Made by a program: the position numbers and the translations under genes. The notes under the pieces are model-generated. The model made no database searches and was not told the origin of the DNA. It saw only the letters and a program-made list of their open reading frames with translations. From NCBI GenBank assembly GCA_943372645.1, contig CALRZN010000002.1, positions 62,001 through 126,000 on the forward strand: a DNA stretch of 64,000 nucleotides, read 5' to 3'. Positions 9,620 to 18,106 of this stretch are shown here, in pieces (position 1 is the first letter of the stretch; every line of letters starts with the position of its first letter). The DNA is from VBWE01 sp943372645. GTDB taxonomy: Bacteria > Bacteroidota > Bacteroidia > Palsa-965.

Positions 9620-9688
9620 AATGTGCAACTACCGGGAAACAATTGCTTAACACGTTCTAAACGGCGGAGAAAATCCTAACGGCAGTGC

Positions 9689-11560
9689 TTAATTTAAAGC
9701 GGAATCCGAAACAAAATACATTTCAATCTCGCCCTTGTTTTTTGCCTGGATTTTGCCGCGGGGGGTGCAGGCAACGGTTTCTTTTACAAGTGCATACGTG
9801 GTTTCCGAAATGTTGATGCGACCGGGTTCGCCGCTGCTTTCCATGCGCGAGGCTATGTTTACGGTGTCGCCCCAGATGTCGTACGCAAACTTTTTGATGC
9901 CCACGATGCCGGCCACCACGGGCCCCGTATGCAGCCCGATGCGGATATCGAAAAACGGGAGGCCCTGTTTTTTACGTTCGTCATTCAGGCTGCGGATGAA
10001 CGCCAGCATGTCCTGTGCGGCATGAACGGTATCTGTTGCGTGCGTGCTGTTGGCAACGGGCAGTCCGCCCACACACATATAACTGTCGCCGATGGTTTTG
10101 ATTTTTTCCACATTGTGGCGCGATACGATGCGATCGAATTCACCGTAACAGGTGTTGATGAGCCCGACCAGTTCTTCGGCCGACAGCTGCTCGGCGGTTT
10201 GTGTAAAGTTTTTAAAGTCGGTAAACATCACTGTTACCTGCTCGTATTTTTTGGTGCGCGCGGTGCCGGTTTCTTTCAGTTCTTCGGCAGTTTCGGCGGG
10301 CAGGATGTTGAGCAGCAGGTTATCGCTGCGTTTTTTCTCGCGCGAAATGCTGTTGCGCTGCCGATACACAAAAACAAGCAGCACCGCCACAATGCCAAGG
10401 CCGGTAAATCCGCCGATGGTGTAATCGCGCTGGCGTTCGAGTTTCATTTGGTCCACTTCTTTTTCGCGCACAAACTGCAGGCTGTCCTGCGTGGTTTTCT
10501 TGGCGTATTCATAACCCATCTGCTGGCGCACCAGTTTTTTACCGGCTTCAACATCGGCCAGGCTGTCGCGTGCGCTGATGTGTATGGAATAATAATCGAA
10601 CGCTTTGCGGAAATCGTTTTTTGCTTTGTACAGTTCCGCAAGCAGCGCAGCACTGGAAATGATTTCTTCGGCGTTGCGTGTTTCCTTCGCCAGCTGAAAT
10701 CCTTTTTCCGCATAATAAAAAGTACTGTCGGTTGCACCACGCACCTGGTGCATACGGGCAATGGCCACATACGAACCTGCCACAGCAGCGTTATCAGCAT
10801 AACGCATCCGCAGTGCCCGCGCACGGTGAAGGAAGACTGAAGCGTCATTATAGTTGCCGCTGCGGGCGTATAACACACCGAGGTTATTCAGGCACGAACT
10901 CAGTCCCCGGTACTGTTTCGCATTATCCGACAGTTTTTTCATGGCCTGCTGAAACAGCGCCATGGCCTGGCTGTCTTTATGCTGCTGCATGTAAATTTTT
11001 GCACTGTTGATCTGCGTGTACGCCACGCCCCCGCTGTCGCCGATAGCTTCATATCCTGCGGCACTTTTTGCATAATAAATCAGGGCCTGCGCGGTATCGT
11101 GCTGCTGCGAAAACAGGTATGCAATGTTGTTGTGCGATTCGGCGATTCCGTGTTTGTCGTTTATTTTTTCGCGGATGTGCAGGCTTTTGAAACCAAAATC
11201 GAGGGCCATACCGAGGGCGCCCCGGGTTACATACAGGAACCCGATGTTGCCCGTAATGCTTCCCGACTCGCGCATCAGGCTCGTGCGGGCGGTACCGGTG
11301 TGTTTCGGCGTTTTTTCTTCAGCAAACTTATACCCGGCTGTCCACCATTTCAGCGCACTGTCTTTATTCACATTAAAATACGCCAGCCCGATGTTGTTCA
11401 TCAGCTGCATGCGCGTGGTATCATGCTTCGCCCTGACCAGTTCTTTTTTCAGCGAATCGGCAGGAGTCGTTTGTGAATGAATTCCAGAAGAAATGGACAA
11501 ACCCAGCAGCAGCGCTGCAATGCGAAGAAAGCGGAGATTCCGGGTACCGGCGTAATTCAT
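9689..11560 (-). CDS. TPR-adenylate cyclase (class III)
   Basis: 623 residues. Signal peptide to about residue 30 (SSGIHSQ), then a periplasmic region of TPR-like repeats (about 40-370), one transmembrane helix (YTIGGFTGLGIVAVLLVFVY), a short coiled coil and a cytoplasmic class III cyclase domain. Metal-binding Asp is in VMFTDFKNFT, and the second metal and purine region reads KIKTIGDSYM with YDIWGDTVNIASRM. The Lys/Asp pair in the purine pocket favours ATP over GTP. It resembles Bacteroidota one-component TPR kinases with the kinase swapped for a cyclase, so it likely converts an external signal to cAMP. Confidence 0.9.
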   Translation of the reverse strand: MNYAGTRNLRFLRIAALLLGLSISSGIHSQTTPADSLKKELVRAKHDTTRMQLMNNIGLAYFNVNKDSALKWWTAGYKFAEEKTPKHTGTARTSLMRESGSITGNIGFLYVTRGALGMALDFGFKSLHIREKINDKHGIAESHNNIAYLFSQQHDTAQALIYYAKSAAGYEAIGDSGGVAYTQINSAKIYMQQHKDSQAMALFQQAMKKLSDNAKQYRGLSSCLNNLGVLYARSGNYNDASVFLHRARALRMRYADNAAVAGSYVAIARMHQVRGATDSTFYYAEKGFQLAKETRNAEEIISSAALLAELYKAKNDFRKAFDYYSIHISARDSLADVEAGKKLVRQQMGYEYAKKTTQDSLQFVREKEVDQMKLERQRDYTIGGFTGLGIVAVLLVFVYRQRNSISREKKRSDNLLLNILPAETAEELKETGTARTKKYEQVTVMFTDFKNFTQTAEQLSAEELVGLINTCYGEFDRIVSRHNVEKIKTIGDSYMCVGGLPVANSTHATDTVHAAQDMLAFIRSLNDERKKQGLPFFDIRIGLHTGPVVAGIVGIKKFAYDIWGDTVNIASRMESSGEPGRINISETTYALVKETVACTPRGKIQAKNKGEIEMYFVSDSALN

Positions 11561-11665
11561 TCAAAGGCAACTATTGCCGCACAAAATAAAGTTATTCTGT
11601 AAAACCTACAAATGGCCTGCACGCCTAAGATTTCATACCGCTTTCATTTCGAATTGCATTTCGTT

Positions 11666-11673
11666 TATCTTTG
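11666..11673 (+). promoter_or_regulatory. -7 element of the prfH leader transcript
   Basis: TATCTTTG, an exact match to TAnnTTTG. Transcription would start near 11679, giving prfH a 5' leader of about 175 nt that contains the strong Shine-Dalgarno and the mini-ORF. No clear -33 TTTG is seen. Confidence 0.6.
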
Positions 11674-11688
11674 CCGCACAAACCCTGT

Positions 11689-11808
11689 ACCTCTTTCACC
11701 CAAAACGATAAGGAGGTCAGCCATGAAGGAACAACATCACATATCAACGCCGGAGCAGGCGTAATATCGGCAGAAAACCTGCCTCCTCCGTTCTATTCTG
11801 CTACGGAG
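11689..11808 (+). promoter_or_regulatory. Structured prfH leader with a perfect Shine-Dalgarno
   Basis: The leader has TAAGGAGGT (11709-11717), nearly a full complement of the 16S 3' end and rare in Bacteroidota, 5 nt before an ATG. It can pair upstream with ACCTCTTT (11689-11696, one G-U) or downstream with CTGCCTCCT (11779-11787, one bulged U). Competing hairpins are GGCAG-AAAAC-CTGCC (11769-11783) and CTCCG...CGGAG (11786-11808). The mutually exclusive pairings look like a switch; this is inference. Confidence 0.5.
11723..11764 (+). CDS. Putative 13-residue leader peptide of prfH
   Basis: ATG to TAA encodes MKEQHHISTPEQA, 5 nt after a perfect AAGGAGGT. It ends 89 nt before prfH. The strength of the ribosome site, far above others in the window, suggests that this ORF is translated or at least bound by ribosomes with an accessible anti-Shine-Dalgarno. 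No similarity to known leader peptides is recognised. Confidence 0.4.
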   Translation: MKEQHHISTPEQA

Positions 11809-11853
11809 TGAAAAATCAATTTTATTACTTCTCAAAAAAGAATCCTTTTTAAC

Positions 11854-12471
11854 ATGGATGAATTTCTTTTACAAATAAGTTCAGGCAAAGGGCCGGCCGA
11901 ATGTGAACGCGTAGTGGCAAGGCTTTTAACAAAACTCAAAAAAGCCGCCACTGCCGAACTACTCCTCGTTGAACACGTGGAGTCAGTACACGGCAAACCG
12001 GACGACACGCTCCTCTCTGCCCTTGTACGTATCAAAGGCAAAGGCGCCGGTGCGTTCTGCAGAAGCTGGGAAGGCACCATCCAGTGGGTTGCGCAGAGTC
12101 CGTTCCGGAAATTTCACAAACGCAAAAACTGGTTCGCGGGCATCACCGTTTATGATGTAACCTCTTTCCCGGCGTGGAATGAAAAAGATGTGGTGTATCA
12201 GACCATGCGCGCTTCCGGTCCCGGCGGGCAGCACGTAAACAAAACCGAATCAGCCGTGCGCGCCACACACCTGCACACGGGCATCAGTGTAACTGCGTCA
12301 GATGAACGTTCGCAGGCGATGAACAAAAAAGCCGCCACCGAACGCCTGAAAAACAAACTGCTCGGCTTACAGGTGGAAGCCCGCAATCAGCAGCAGCAGT
12401 CGCAATGGCTGGAACATCATTCGCTGGAGCGTGGCAATGCGGTGAAGGTGTTCCGCGAAACGCTGGATTAA
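11854..12471 (+). CDS. prfH: Peptide chain release factor H (ribosome rescue)
   Basis: 205 residues, the usual PrfH length. It has the class I release factor catalytic domain with GGQ (residues 124-126, in SGPGGQHVNKTESAVR) but no codon-recognition domain with PxT or SPF. PrfH homologues act on ribosomes cleaved in the decoding centre and normally travel with an rtcB RNA ligase gene. No rtcB lies next to this one; the upstream neighbour is a divergent cyclase. Expression is probably controlled by the structured leader. A terminator follows. Confidence 0.9.
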   Translation: MDEFLLQISSGKGPAECERVVARLLTKLKKAATAELLLVEHVESVHGKPDDTLLSALVRIKGKGAGAFCRSWEGTIQWVAQSPFRKFHKRKNWFAGITVYDVTSFPAWNEKDVVYQTMRASGPGGQHVNKTESAVRATHLHTGISVTASDERSQAMNKKAATERLKNKLLGLQVEARNQQQQSQWLEHHSLERGNAVKVFRETLD

Positions 12472-12477
12472 TTAACG

Positions 12478-12513
12478 GAGGCTGTTTTTCTGAAAGGAGA
12501 AACAGCCTTTTTT
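12478..12513 (+). terminator. Rho-independent terminator after prfH
   Basis: Stem GGCTGTTTTTC / GAGAAACAGCC followed by a T-run (CTTTTTTG), starting 6 nt after the prfH stop. Confidence 0.85.
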
Positions 12514-12559
12514 GTTCCTTAACAAATCTATCACCGATTGCAGTGCGGCATGGTTTATC

Positions 12560-12567
12560 TATATTTG
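12560..12567 (+). promoter_or_regulatory. -7 element abutting the start codon of the cyclophilin gene
   Basis: TATATTTG, an exact TAnnTTTG match, ends 4 nt before the ATG at 12572. The mRNA would have almost no 5' leader. Confidence 0.6.
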
Positions 12568-12571
12568 ATTT

Positions 12572-13696
12572 ATGAAAAAACAGTTCCTGCTTTTTGTTCT
12601 GCTTGCCGTAGCGGCTTCCGCTGCGTCTGCACAATCGCGTTCGTTTACCGGTAAACCGATCTACCAGATATTGACCAAACGCGCAGGCGTTTACCTCGGC
12701 ACAACAACGGTGGAACTTTTTCCGGCCATTGCGCCGTTACATACGGCCAACTTCGACAGCCTGGTGAGCACGGCGTTTTACGACAGCACGGCGTTTCACC
12801 GCGTGATACCGGGGTTTATGATCCAGGGCGGTGATCCGAATTCACGCAGCGGACCGATTTCTACCTGGGGCCTCGGCGATACGAGCCAGCCTACGGTGAA
12901 TGCAGAGTTTACAGCGGCAAGGCATATCCGAGGCACACTTTCCGCCGCGCGCGATACCGGCATCAACAGTGCGAACTCGCAGTTTTTTATCTGCGTGGCA
13001 CCGGCCTCGTGGCTCAACAACCAGTATTCGGTTTACGGGCGTGTTGTTGCAGGAATGAACATTGTAGATACCATCGTAAACGAACCGCGCGATGTGAACG
13101 ACAACCCGCTGCTGAAAATTGAAATGTTTGTTACGTACCTCGGATCGAACGACACACTGGCAACTGTTCCGGCACTTACGGCGCCGCTGAACAATTCATT
13201 CTCCACGGCAACGATTGCTGTTTTAAAATGGGCCGCACAAAGCGATGGTATTATTTATCATGTGGATGTTTCTACGGATTCTACGTTTGCAACCACGTAC
13301 CGTTCACTCGATATCGGTGTGAACCAGTATGCCGTAACGGGACTCACCATGGGCAACAAATACTTCTGGCGCGTAAAAAGCAACAACGGCGGCGACACGA
13401 GTGCGTTTTCACCGACCTGGAATTTTTCTGTTTCCGGTGTTGGCATTGAAACGTATGCCGCTGCAAACCCGGTGCGTGTAACGCCCAATCCCGGCAACGG
13501 CCTGTTCCTGTTTTCAGAAATTCCCGGCGAACCCACGATCACCATTACCGATATCACCGGCCGCATCGTAACACAAACCGTTGCGCGCAACGCATCGTGC
13601 ACCATTGACCTGCGCGGAAAAGCAAAAGGTTTTTATTTCTACACCATCAGCGAAGCGGGGAAGCTGGTGCAGCAGGGGAAGTTGATTTCGGAGTAG
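12572..13696 (+). CDS. Secreted cyclophilin-type peptidyl-prolyl isomerase with T9SS sorting domain
   Basis: 374 residues. Signal peptide (MKKQFLLFVLLAVAASAASA), cyclophilin domain at about 25-190 with catalytic R77 in FHRVIPGFMIQGGDP, an Ig/FN3-like module at about 200-285, and a T9SS type A sorting domain from about 300 (VTPNPGNGLF ... GKLVQQGKLISE). It should isomerise Xaa-Pro bonds outside the cell or on its surface after T9SS export. Most cyclophilins are cytoplasmic or periplasmic, so the sorting domain is notable. The promoter position supports this start. Confidence 0.92.
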   Translation: MKKQFLLFVLLAVAASAASAQSRSFTGKPIYQILTKRAGVYLGTTTVELFPAIAPLHTANFDSLVSTAFYDSTAFHRVIPGFMIQGGDPNSRSGPISTWGLGDTSQPTVNAEFTAARHIRGTLSAARDTGINSANSQFFICVAPASWLNNQYSVYGRVVAGMNIVDTIVNEPRDVNDNPLLKIEMFVTYLGSNDTLATVPALTAPLNNSFSTATIAVLKWAAQSDGIIYHVDVSTDSTFATTYRSLDIGVNQYAVTGLTMGNKYFWRVKSNNGGDTSAFSPTWNFSVSGVGIETYAAANPVRVTPNPGNGLFLFSEIPGEPTITITDITGRIVTQTVARNASCTIDLRGKAKGFYFYTISEAGKLVQQGKLISE

Positions 13697-13753
13697 TTTG
13701 CTGTAAAATAGCCCAGGGACAAAGGATGTTTCCGTAAAATAAATCCTGTGCTG

Positions 13754-13863
13754 AGTTTGCAGTCGGCAGTCGGCAGTTTGCAGTTCTGTTTGTTTCAAGG
13801 AATCAGATCTTGTTCCTTATAAATTCAAAACTGCAAACTGCTTAACTGCAAATTGCAAACTGA
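13754..13863. repeat. Palindromic 7-nt-period repeat, copy 1
   Basis: Left arm has tandem heptamers of the type CAGTCGG-CAGTCGG-CAGTTTG; right arm has AACTGCAAACTGC plus diverged heptamers. Arms are imperfect complements around a core of about 40 nt. It lies in the convergent gap between the cyclophilin and M42 peptidase genes. Confidence 0.65.
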
Positions 13864-13891
13864 TTGTATGATCCTGAAAATTAAAAGGAGC

Positions 13892-14950
13892 CTACTTAAA
13901 AGACCAATCATATTTATCCAGCGACTCGATGCAACGCGTGAGCAGCTTGATGGAATTTTCGATATCGTCTTTATCGGCCATTTCAATTACCTGGTGAATG
14001 TGGCGGCAGGGAATGGACACGGCGCCCGAAATGGATCCGCCCGCGGTGTGGCGCTGCAGGCCTGCGGTATCGGTTCCGCCGGCAGGCAGAATTTCCATCT
14101 GGTACGGGATCTTATTTTTTTCTGCGGTCTGGCGCATAAACTCCACCATGCGGTAATCGCAGATGGTTGAACCATCCATAATTTTAATGGCCGTGCCTTT
14201 GCCGAGATGGGTAACCGCTTCGTGTGCCTTTGCCCCGGGAACATCAAATGCAATGGTAACATCGAGGCCGAAACCAAAATCGGGCTGCACCTCCTGCGCC
14301 GTTACCATGGCGCCGCGAATGCCCACTTCTTCCTGCACGGTAAATGCGGCGTACAAATCGTACGGCTGGTTTTTCAGGTTGCGCAGTGTTTCGATCAGGA
14401 TAAAAACCGACACGCGGTTGTCGAGCGATTTGCAGTTTACGCAGTTGCCCATTTCAATCAGCTCCCGTTCGCGGGTAACGGTGTCTCCCACGCGCACGAG
14501 TTTGTCCACTTCTTTTTTCGGCAAACCAAGATCAATAAAGTAATCTTTGATCGGCACCACCTTGTTGCGTTCCTCTGCGCCCATCATGTGAATGGGTTTG
14601 CTGCCCATTACACCGATAACGTCTTTCCGTCCGTGTACAATTACGCGCTGTGCGGTAAGTGTTTTCGGATCGAAACCGCCCAGCGGGATAAAATGCAGGA
14701 AACCACGGTCGTCAATATGTGTGACGATAAAACCGATTTCATCCATGTGCGCAGCCACCATCACTTTTTTGCGTTTGGCCGCGGGCGCTTTGCCCCTGCG
14801 GATGGCGAGCAGATTGCCCATGTTGTCTATACGAACTTCGTCAGCTAATTTTTTTACTTCTTTCATCACGAGCTCGCGTACACGCTGTTCATGCCCGGGA
14901 GCGCCTGCAACTTCGCAGATCTGTTTGAGTAATTTAACGTTGATTGCCAT
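13892..14950 (-). CDS. M42-family metallo-aminopeptidase
   Basis: 352 residues. Di-zinc M42 (glutamyl aminopeptidase / endoglucanase-M-like) peptidase: metal ligands and base in VAAHMDEIGF, SLDNRVSVF, TVQEEVGIRGA, TIAFDVPG and the C-terminal CRHIHQVIEM. The insert dimerisation domain (IHMMGAEERNK region) is present. It removes N-terminal residues from oligopeptides in the cytoplasm, probably as a tetrahedral dodecamer. A TACATTTG -7 box (14955-14962, minus) sits 4 nt before the ATG, so the transcript is near leaderless. Confidence 0.93.
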   Translation of the reverse strand: MAINVKLLKQICEVAGAPGHEQRVRELVMKEVKKLADEVRIDNMGNLLAIRRGKAPAAKRKKVMVAAHMDEIGFIVTHIDDRGFLHFIPLGGFDPKTLTAQRVIVHGRKDVIGVMGSKPIHMMGAEERNKVVPIKDYFIDLGLPKKEVDKLVRVGDTVTRERELIEMGNCVNCKSLDNRVSVFILIETLRNLKNQPYDLYAAFTVQEEVGIRGAMVTAQEVQPDFGFGLDVTIAFDVPGAKAHEAVTHLGKGTAIKIMDGSTICDYRMVEFMRQTAEKNKIPYQMEILPAGGTDTAGLQRHTAGGSISGAVSIPCRHIHQVIEMADKDDIENSIKLLTRCIESLDKYDWSFK

Positions 14951-14954
14951 TGTG

Positions 14955-14962
14955 CAAATGTA
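14955..14962 (-). promoter_or_regulatory. -7 element of the M42 peptidase gene
   Basis: On the minus strand TACATTTG matches TAnnTTTG exactly and lies 4 nt upstream of the start codon at 14950. Confidence 0.55.
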
Positions 14963-14981
14963 TGTTTGAAATACGGCAGAA

Positions 14982-16472
14982 TTACTCCACCTGCGAAAGT
15001 TTGATCATGTTGGTTTTCCCTTTTTCACTCAGCGGGATGCTGGCCACGTTGATGATAAAATCATCTTTGATGACATACCCGGCTTTTTTCAGGATGAATT
15101 TGATATCCGCAATCGTATGGTCGGTGCTGATGTTTTTATCGTAGAAAAATCCGCGCACGCCCCACACCAGGTTCAGCTGGGTAAGAATGGCGTAATTGCC
15201 GGTAAACACAAAGATGCTGGCTTTCGGGCGGTAGCTCGAAATGCGGAACGCCGTGTAACCGGAATGCGTCATCGTAATAATCGCCGTGGCATCCGTCTGC
15301 CGCGCCAGTTGTCCGGCCGAGTAACAGATCTGGTCTGAAATAAGGCGGTCGTTCTGGCTCATGAGCGCGGGCTGTTCGATGTGGTAGATGTGGCTTTCTT
15401 CTTCTACCTGCGCAATAATTTTCGACATCGCTTCAATTACGCGCGCGGGGTGTTTGCCTACGGAGGTTTCTCCGCTCAGCATCACGGCATCGGCACCATC
15501 CATCACCGAGTTGGCCACGTCGTTCACTTCGGCGCGGGTGGGCGACGGGTTGGTGATCATGCTTTCCATCATCTGCGTGGCAATAATAACAGGCTTCGAG
15601 GCTTCGAGGCATTTTTTCACCAGCATTTTCTGAATCACCGGCACGCGCTGCATCGGCACTTCCACGCCGAGGTCGCCGCGCGCCACCATCAGTCCGTCCG
15701 TTTCGCGGATAATCGGATCAATATCGCTTACCGCTTCCGGCTTCTCAATCTTGGCAATGATTTTTGCCGTGCTGTTCGGATTGATTTCTTTGATCAGGTG
15801 TTTCAGCTCAATAATATCAGCGCCTGAACGCACAAACGAAAGGCCGATCCAGTCAATATCATGCTGCAGTGCAAAGTGCAGGTCTTTGATGTCTTTTTCG
15901 GTAAGGCAGGGCAACGAAATTTTTGTGTTGGGCAGGTTCACCCCTTTTTTTGATGACAGTATTCCGCCGTGTTCCACCACCGCGGTTACTTCGTCTTTCC
16001 CGTTTGTTTTAACAGCACGCAAAACCAGTTTGCCGTCATCAATCAGAATCTGGTCGCCTTCTTTCACGTCTTTCGGAAACTGCTGGTACGTCATAAAAAC
16101 GCGTTGCGCATTTCCGATTACTTTTTCGGAGGTAAACACCAGTTCGTTGCCGGGAATGAGTTCCACGCCGTTGTTTTCTACTTCCCCGATGCGGAGCTTT
16201 GGTCCCTGCAGGTCGGCCAGTATGGCGATGTGTGTACCGAGTTTGCGGTTCACTTCGCGTATGTTTTTAATCACCTGCTCCACCACCGCATAATCGCCGT
16301 GTGAAAAGTTTATGCGGAACACATCCGCACCGGCCAGGGCCATGGCTTCCAGCACTTCCGCCGAGGAAGACGCCGGGCCAATGGTGGCCACTATTTTGGT
16401 TCGGTTATACGTAATCCGCTGGGCACTTGCCTGTTCGTTCATTTTCGTTTTTTTCTGGGGGGCTGTAAGCAT
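14982..16472 (-). CDS. pyk: Pyruvate kinase
   Basis: Up to 496 residues; an alternative ATG at 16442 (MNEQASAQRITYNRTK) gives 486 and is closer to the family's usual length. Catalyses phosphoenolpyruvate + ADP to pyruvate + ATP, the last step of glycolysis. Signature segments: TKIVATIGPAS, IDWIGLSFVRSG, IAKIEKPEAV (active-site Lys), DGLMVARGDLGVEVP, IATQMMESMI and DGADAVMLSGETS. The C-terminal allosteric domain is present. It follows the IPExxxVDY gene by 41 nt on the same strand, a pairing common in Bacteroidota. Confidence 0.97.
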   Translation of the reverse strand: MLTAPQKKTKMNEQASAQRITYNRTKIVATIGPASSSAEVLEAMALAGADVFRINFSHGDYAVVEQVIKNIREVNRKLGTHIAILADLQGPKLRIGEVENNGVELIPGNELVFTSEKVIGNAQRVFMTYQQFPKDVKEGDQILIDDGKLVLRAVKTNGKDEVTAVVEHGGILSSKKGVNLPNTKISLPCLTEKDIKDLHFALQHDIDWIGLSFVRSGADIIELKHLIKEINPNSTAKIIAKIEKPEAVSDIDPIIRETDGLMVARGDLGVEVPMQRVPVIQKMLVKKCLEASKPVIIATQMMESMITNPSPTRAEVNDVANSVMDGADAVMLSGETSVGKHPARVIEAMSKIIAQVEEESHIYHIEQPALMSQNDRLISDQICYSAGQLARQTDATAIITMTHSGYTAFRISSYRPKASIFVFTGNYAILTQLNLVWGVRGFFYDKNISTDHTIADIKFILKKAGYVIKDDFIINVASIPLSEKGKTNMIKLSQVE

Positions 16473-16513
16473 AATTTCAAATTGTTTGTTTTATATAAAG
16501 GGTTATTAAAAGG

Positions 16514-16933
16514 CTAAAATACTAAGTTTTGCTTTGACCTGAGTTGCGCCGGGATAAGCGGAAAAGCCATAAGTACAAACGGAATGTTTTTTATGCCCTG
16601 CAGCATCCGCTCCTCTTCCTGTTTACCGAAAGGCCCTTTGGCCACAAAAAAACAGTCGGCCTGCTTCTGTTCGGGAATCAGCAGCCCGCCTTCGCTGCGG
16701 TTATTCACGATATAACAGGCGGTGTCGTGTTCCAGGTTCTCATACATATACAACGTAAACGATGCCGGTTTTTCGTCTTTTTTCAGCACGATTTCCAGCG
16801 GGGCAATGCGTTCCATTTCAATGCCGAGCGCCGTATTCACCGCCCAGCAAAGCCGGTAGTCCTTTTCATGGCAGGCAATGCCGGCCAGGAAAAAGTCGTA
16901 ATCGTATTCAATATCAAGGCGAAATTTTGTCAC
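16514..16933 (-). CDS. IPExxxVDY-family protein
   Basis: 139 residues starting at GTG (MTKFRLDIEYDYDFFLAGI). This small Bacteroidota-specific family has no established function; family members carry a conserved N-terminal hydrophobic and acidic pattern and are often encoded beside pyk, as here. No signal peptide or membrane helix. A TACTTTTG -7 box (16946-16953, minus) lies 12 nt upstream, so it probably leads a two-gene transcript with pyk. Confidence 0.8.
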   Translation of the reverse strand: MTKFRLDIEYDYDFFLAGIACHEKDYRLCWAVNTALGIEMERIAPLEIVLKKDEKPASFTLYMYENLEHDTACYIVNNRSEGGLLIPEQKQADCFFVAKGPFGKQEEERMLQGIKNIPFVLMAFPLIPAQLRSKQNLVF

Positions 16934-16945
16934 TGGTAGCTATGA

Positions 16946-16953
16946 CAAAAGTA
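16946..16953 (-). promoter_or_regulatory. -7 element of the IPExxxVDY-pyk transcript
   Basis: TACTTTTG on the minus strand, exact match to TAnnTTTG, 12 nt before the GTG start at 16933; it supports that start. Confidence 0.55.
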
Positions 16954-16999
16954 CACGAAAGAAAGTCAGCCGCTGTTATCCCAATGATAATATAATTGC

Positions 17000-18052
17000 C
17001 TAGAACGCAACCGAAAGCGAGCCGGTAACAATCAGCATGTCGCTGTTCGGAATGAAATAGCCCAGGTAATCCGACTTCAGGTACTTACCTTCCGCGCGCA
17101 GCCACACATTTTTGTATGGGCTGTAATCGAGGTTGAGCGAACTCGCCATCGTGTTCTGAAAACGCGCCTGAACGCCAATTTCATCGTTAATGTATTCGCC
17201 CCGTACGGCCAGTTTCCATTTGTCGGAAAACGCATAACGGCCAATGAGCGCGGAAGTCATCCATTTCTCCTTACGGGTTAGTGTTGGCATTTTCTGCTGC
17301 TGAAAACCAATATCAAACAGCCCGCTGAGGTCAAATTTGTCGTTCACTTTCCAGGTGAAATAAAAATCGTGGAAAAAACGGGTAGGAACATTGTAAAACG
17401 GGATCGAAATAAAGTCCGGCGATTCCCCGTAATACGTGCTTGAGTTAAATGTCAGCCGGTCGTTCGGTTTAAACGTGATCTGCGTGCCGCCGGCAATGGA
17501 GTTGCCGCTTTTGTACACATTCTGCCAGCCGTTCAGAAAGAGGCCGGCAAAAGTCCATTTGTCCCCGCATTCGTATGTCAGCTTTACACCGGTTTCATAA
17601 TACGGACTGTATTCCGCCGCAATGGAGCGGGTAAGCGTGGCGTTGTCTTTCGAAATGGCCGTTTCAATACCGATGTGCGAAGGCATAATGCCCGCGTCAA
17701 CCCAAAGCCCTTTCGCCAGTTTAAACCCGGCGTTGGCTTCATACACCATATCCGGTCCGTTGGCACTGGCATACGTTCCGGCATGGAGGCCGAGGTTGGC
17801 ACGCACATTATCTGTTTTGTAGTGCGCCGTAAGCAGCGCGTGGTTAATGTTTATTTCGTTGCGGCGTGCATGGCTGTAATAACCGGGGATGTAGTTGCCG
17901 AATAAAGTTGTTTTGGGAGAACTCCACGCATAATACGCGTCCACATAACCATCAAAAGTTACCGGGATCTTTTTTTCTGTTTTGGAGGAGTCCGTTTGGG
18001 CGTTTAATGCGGTTGCGCAAAACAACGCGAGGGGAAGGAACAGGTTTTTCAT
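17000..18052 (-). CDS. Outer-membrane porin-like beta-barrel protein
   Basis: 350 residues with a signal peptide (MKNLFLPLALFCATALNAQ) and alternating aromatic-polar beta strands to a C-terminal strand ending VTGSLSVAF, as in outer-membrane barrels. The pattern (FDGYVDAYYAW at the start; repeated HARRNEININHALLTAHY) resembles the OmpL-like putative porin group of Bacteroidota. It lies 54 nt downstream of the isoaspartyl peptidase gene on the same strand and may be cotranscribed with the cyanophycin-degrading genes, but its solute is unknown. Confidence 0.8.
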   Translation of the reverse strand: MKNLFLPLALFCATALNAQTDSSKTEKKIPVTFDGYVDAYYAWSSPKTTLFGNYIPGYYSHARRNEININHALLTAHYKTDNVRANLGLHAGTYASANGPDMVYEANAGFKLAKGLWVDAGIMPSHIGIETAISKDNATLTRSIAAEYSPYYETGVKLTYECGDKWTFAGLFLNGWQNVYKSGNSIAGGTQITFKPNDRLTFNSSTYYGESPDFISIPFYNVPTRFFHDFYFTWKVNDKFDLSGLFDIGFQQQKMPTLTRKEKWMTSALIGRYAFSDKWKLAVRGEYINDEIGVQARFQNTMASSLNLDYSPYKNVWLRAEGKYLKSDYLGYFIPNSDMLIVTGSLSVAF

Positions 18053-18106
18053 CAGTGCAATAATAACAAATTGCGGGATTATTTTGTTTTAAAAAAACCG
18101 GAGACC

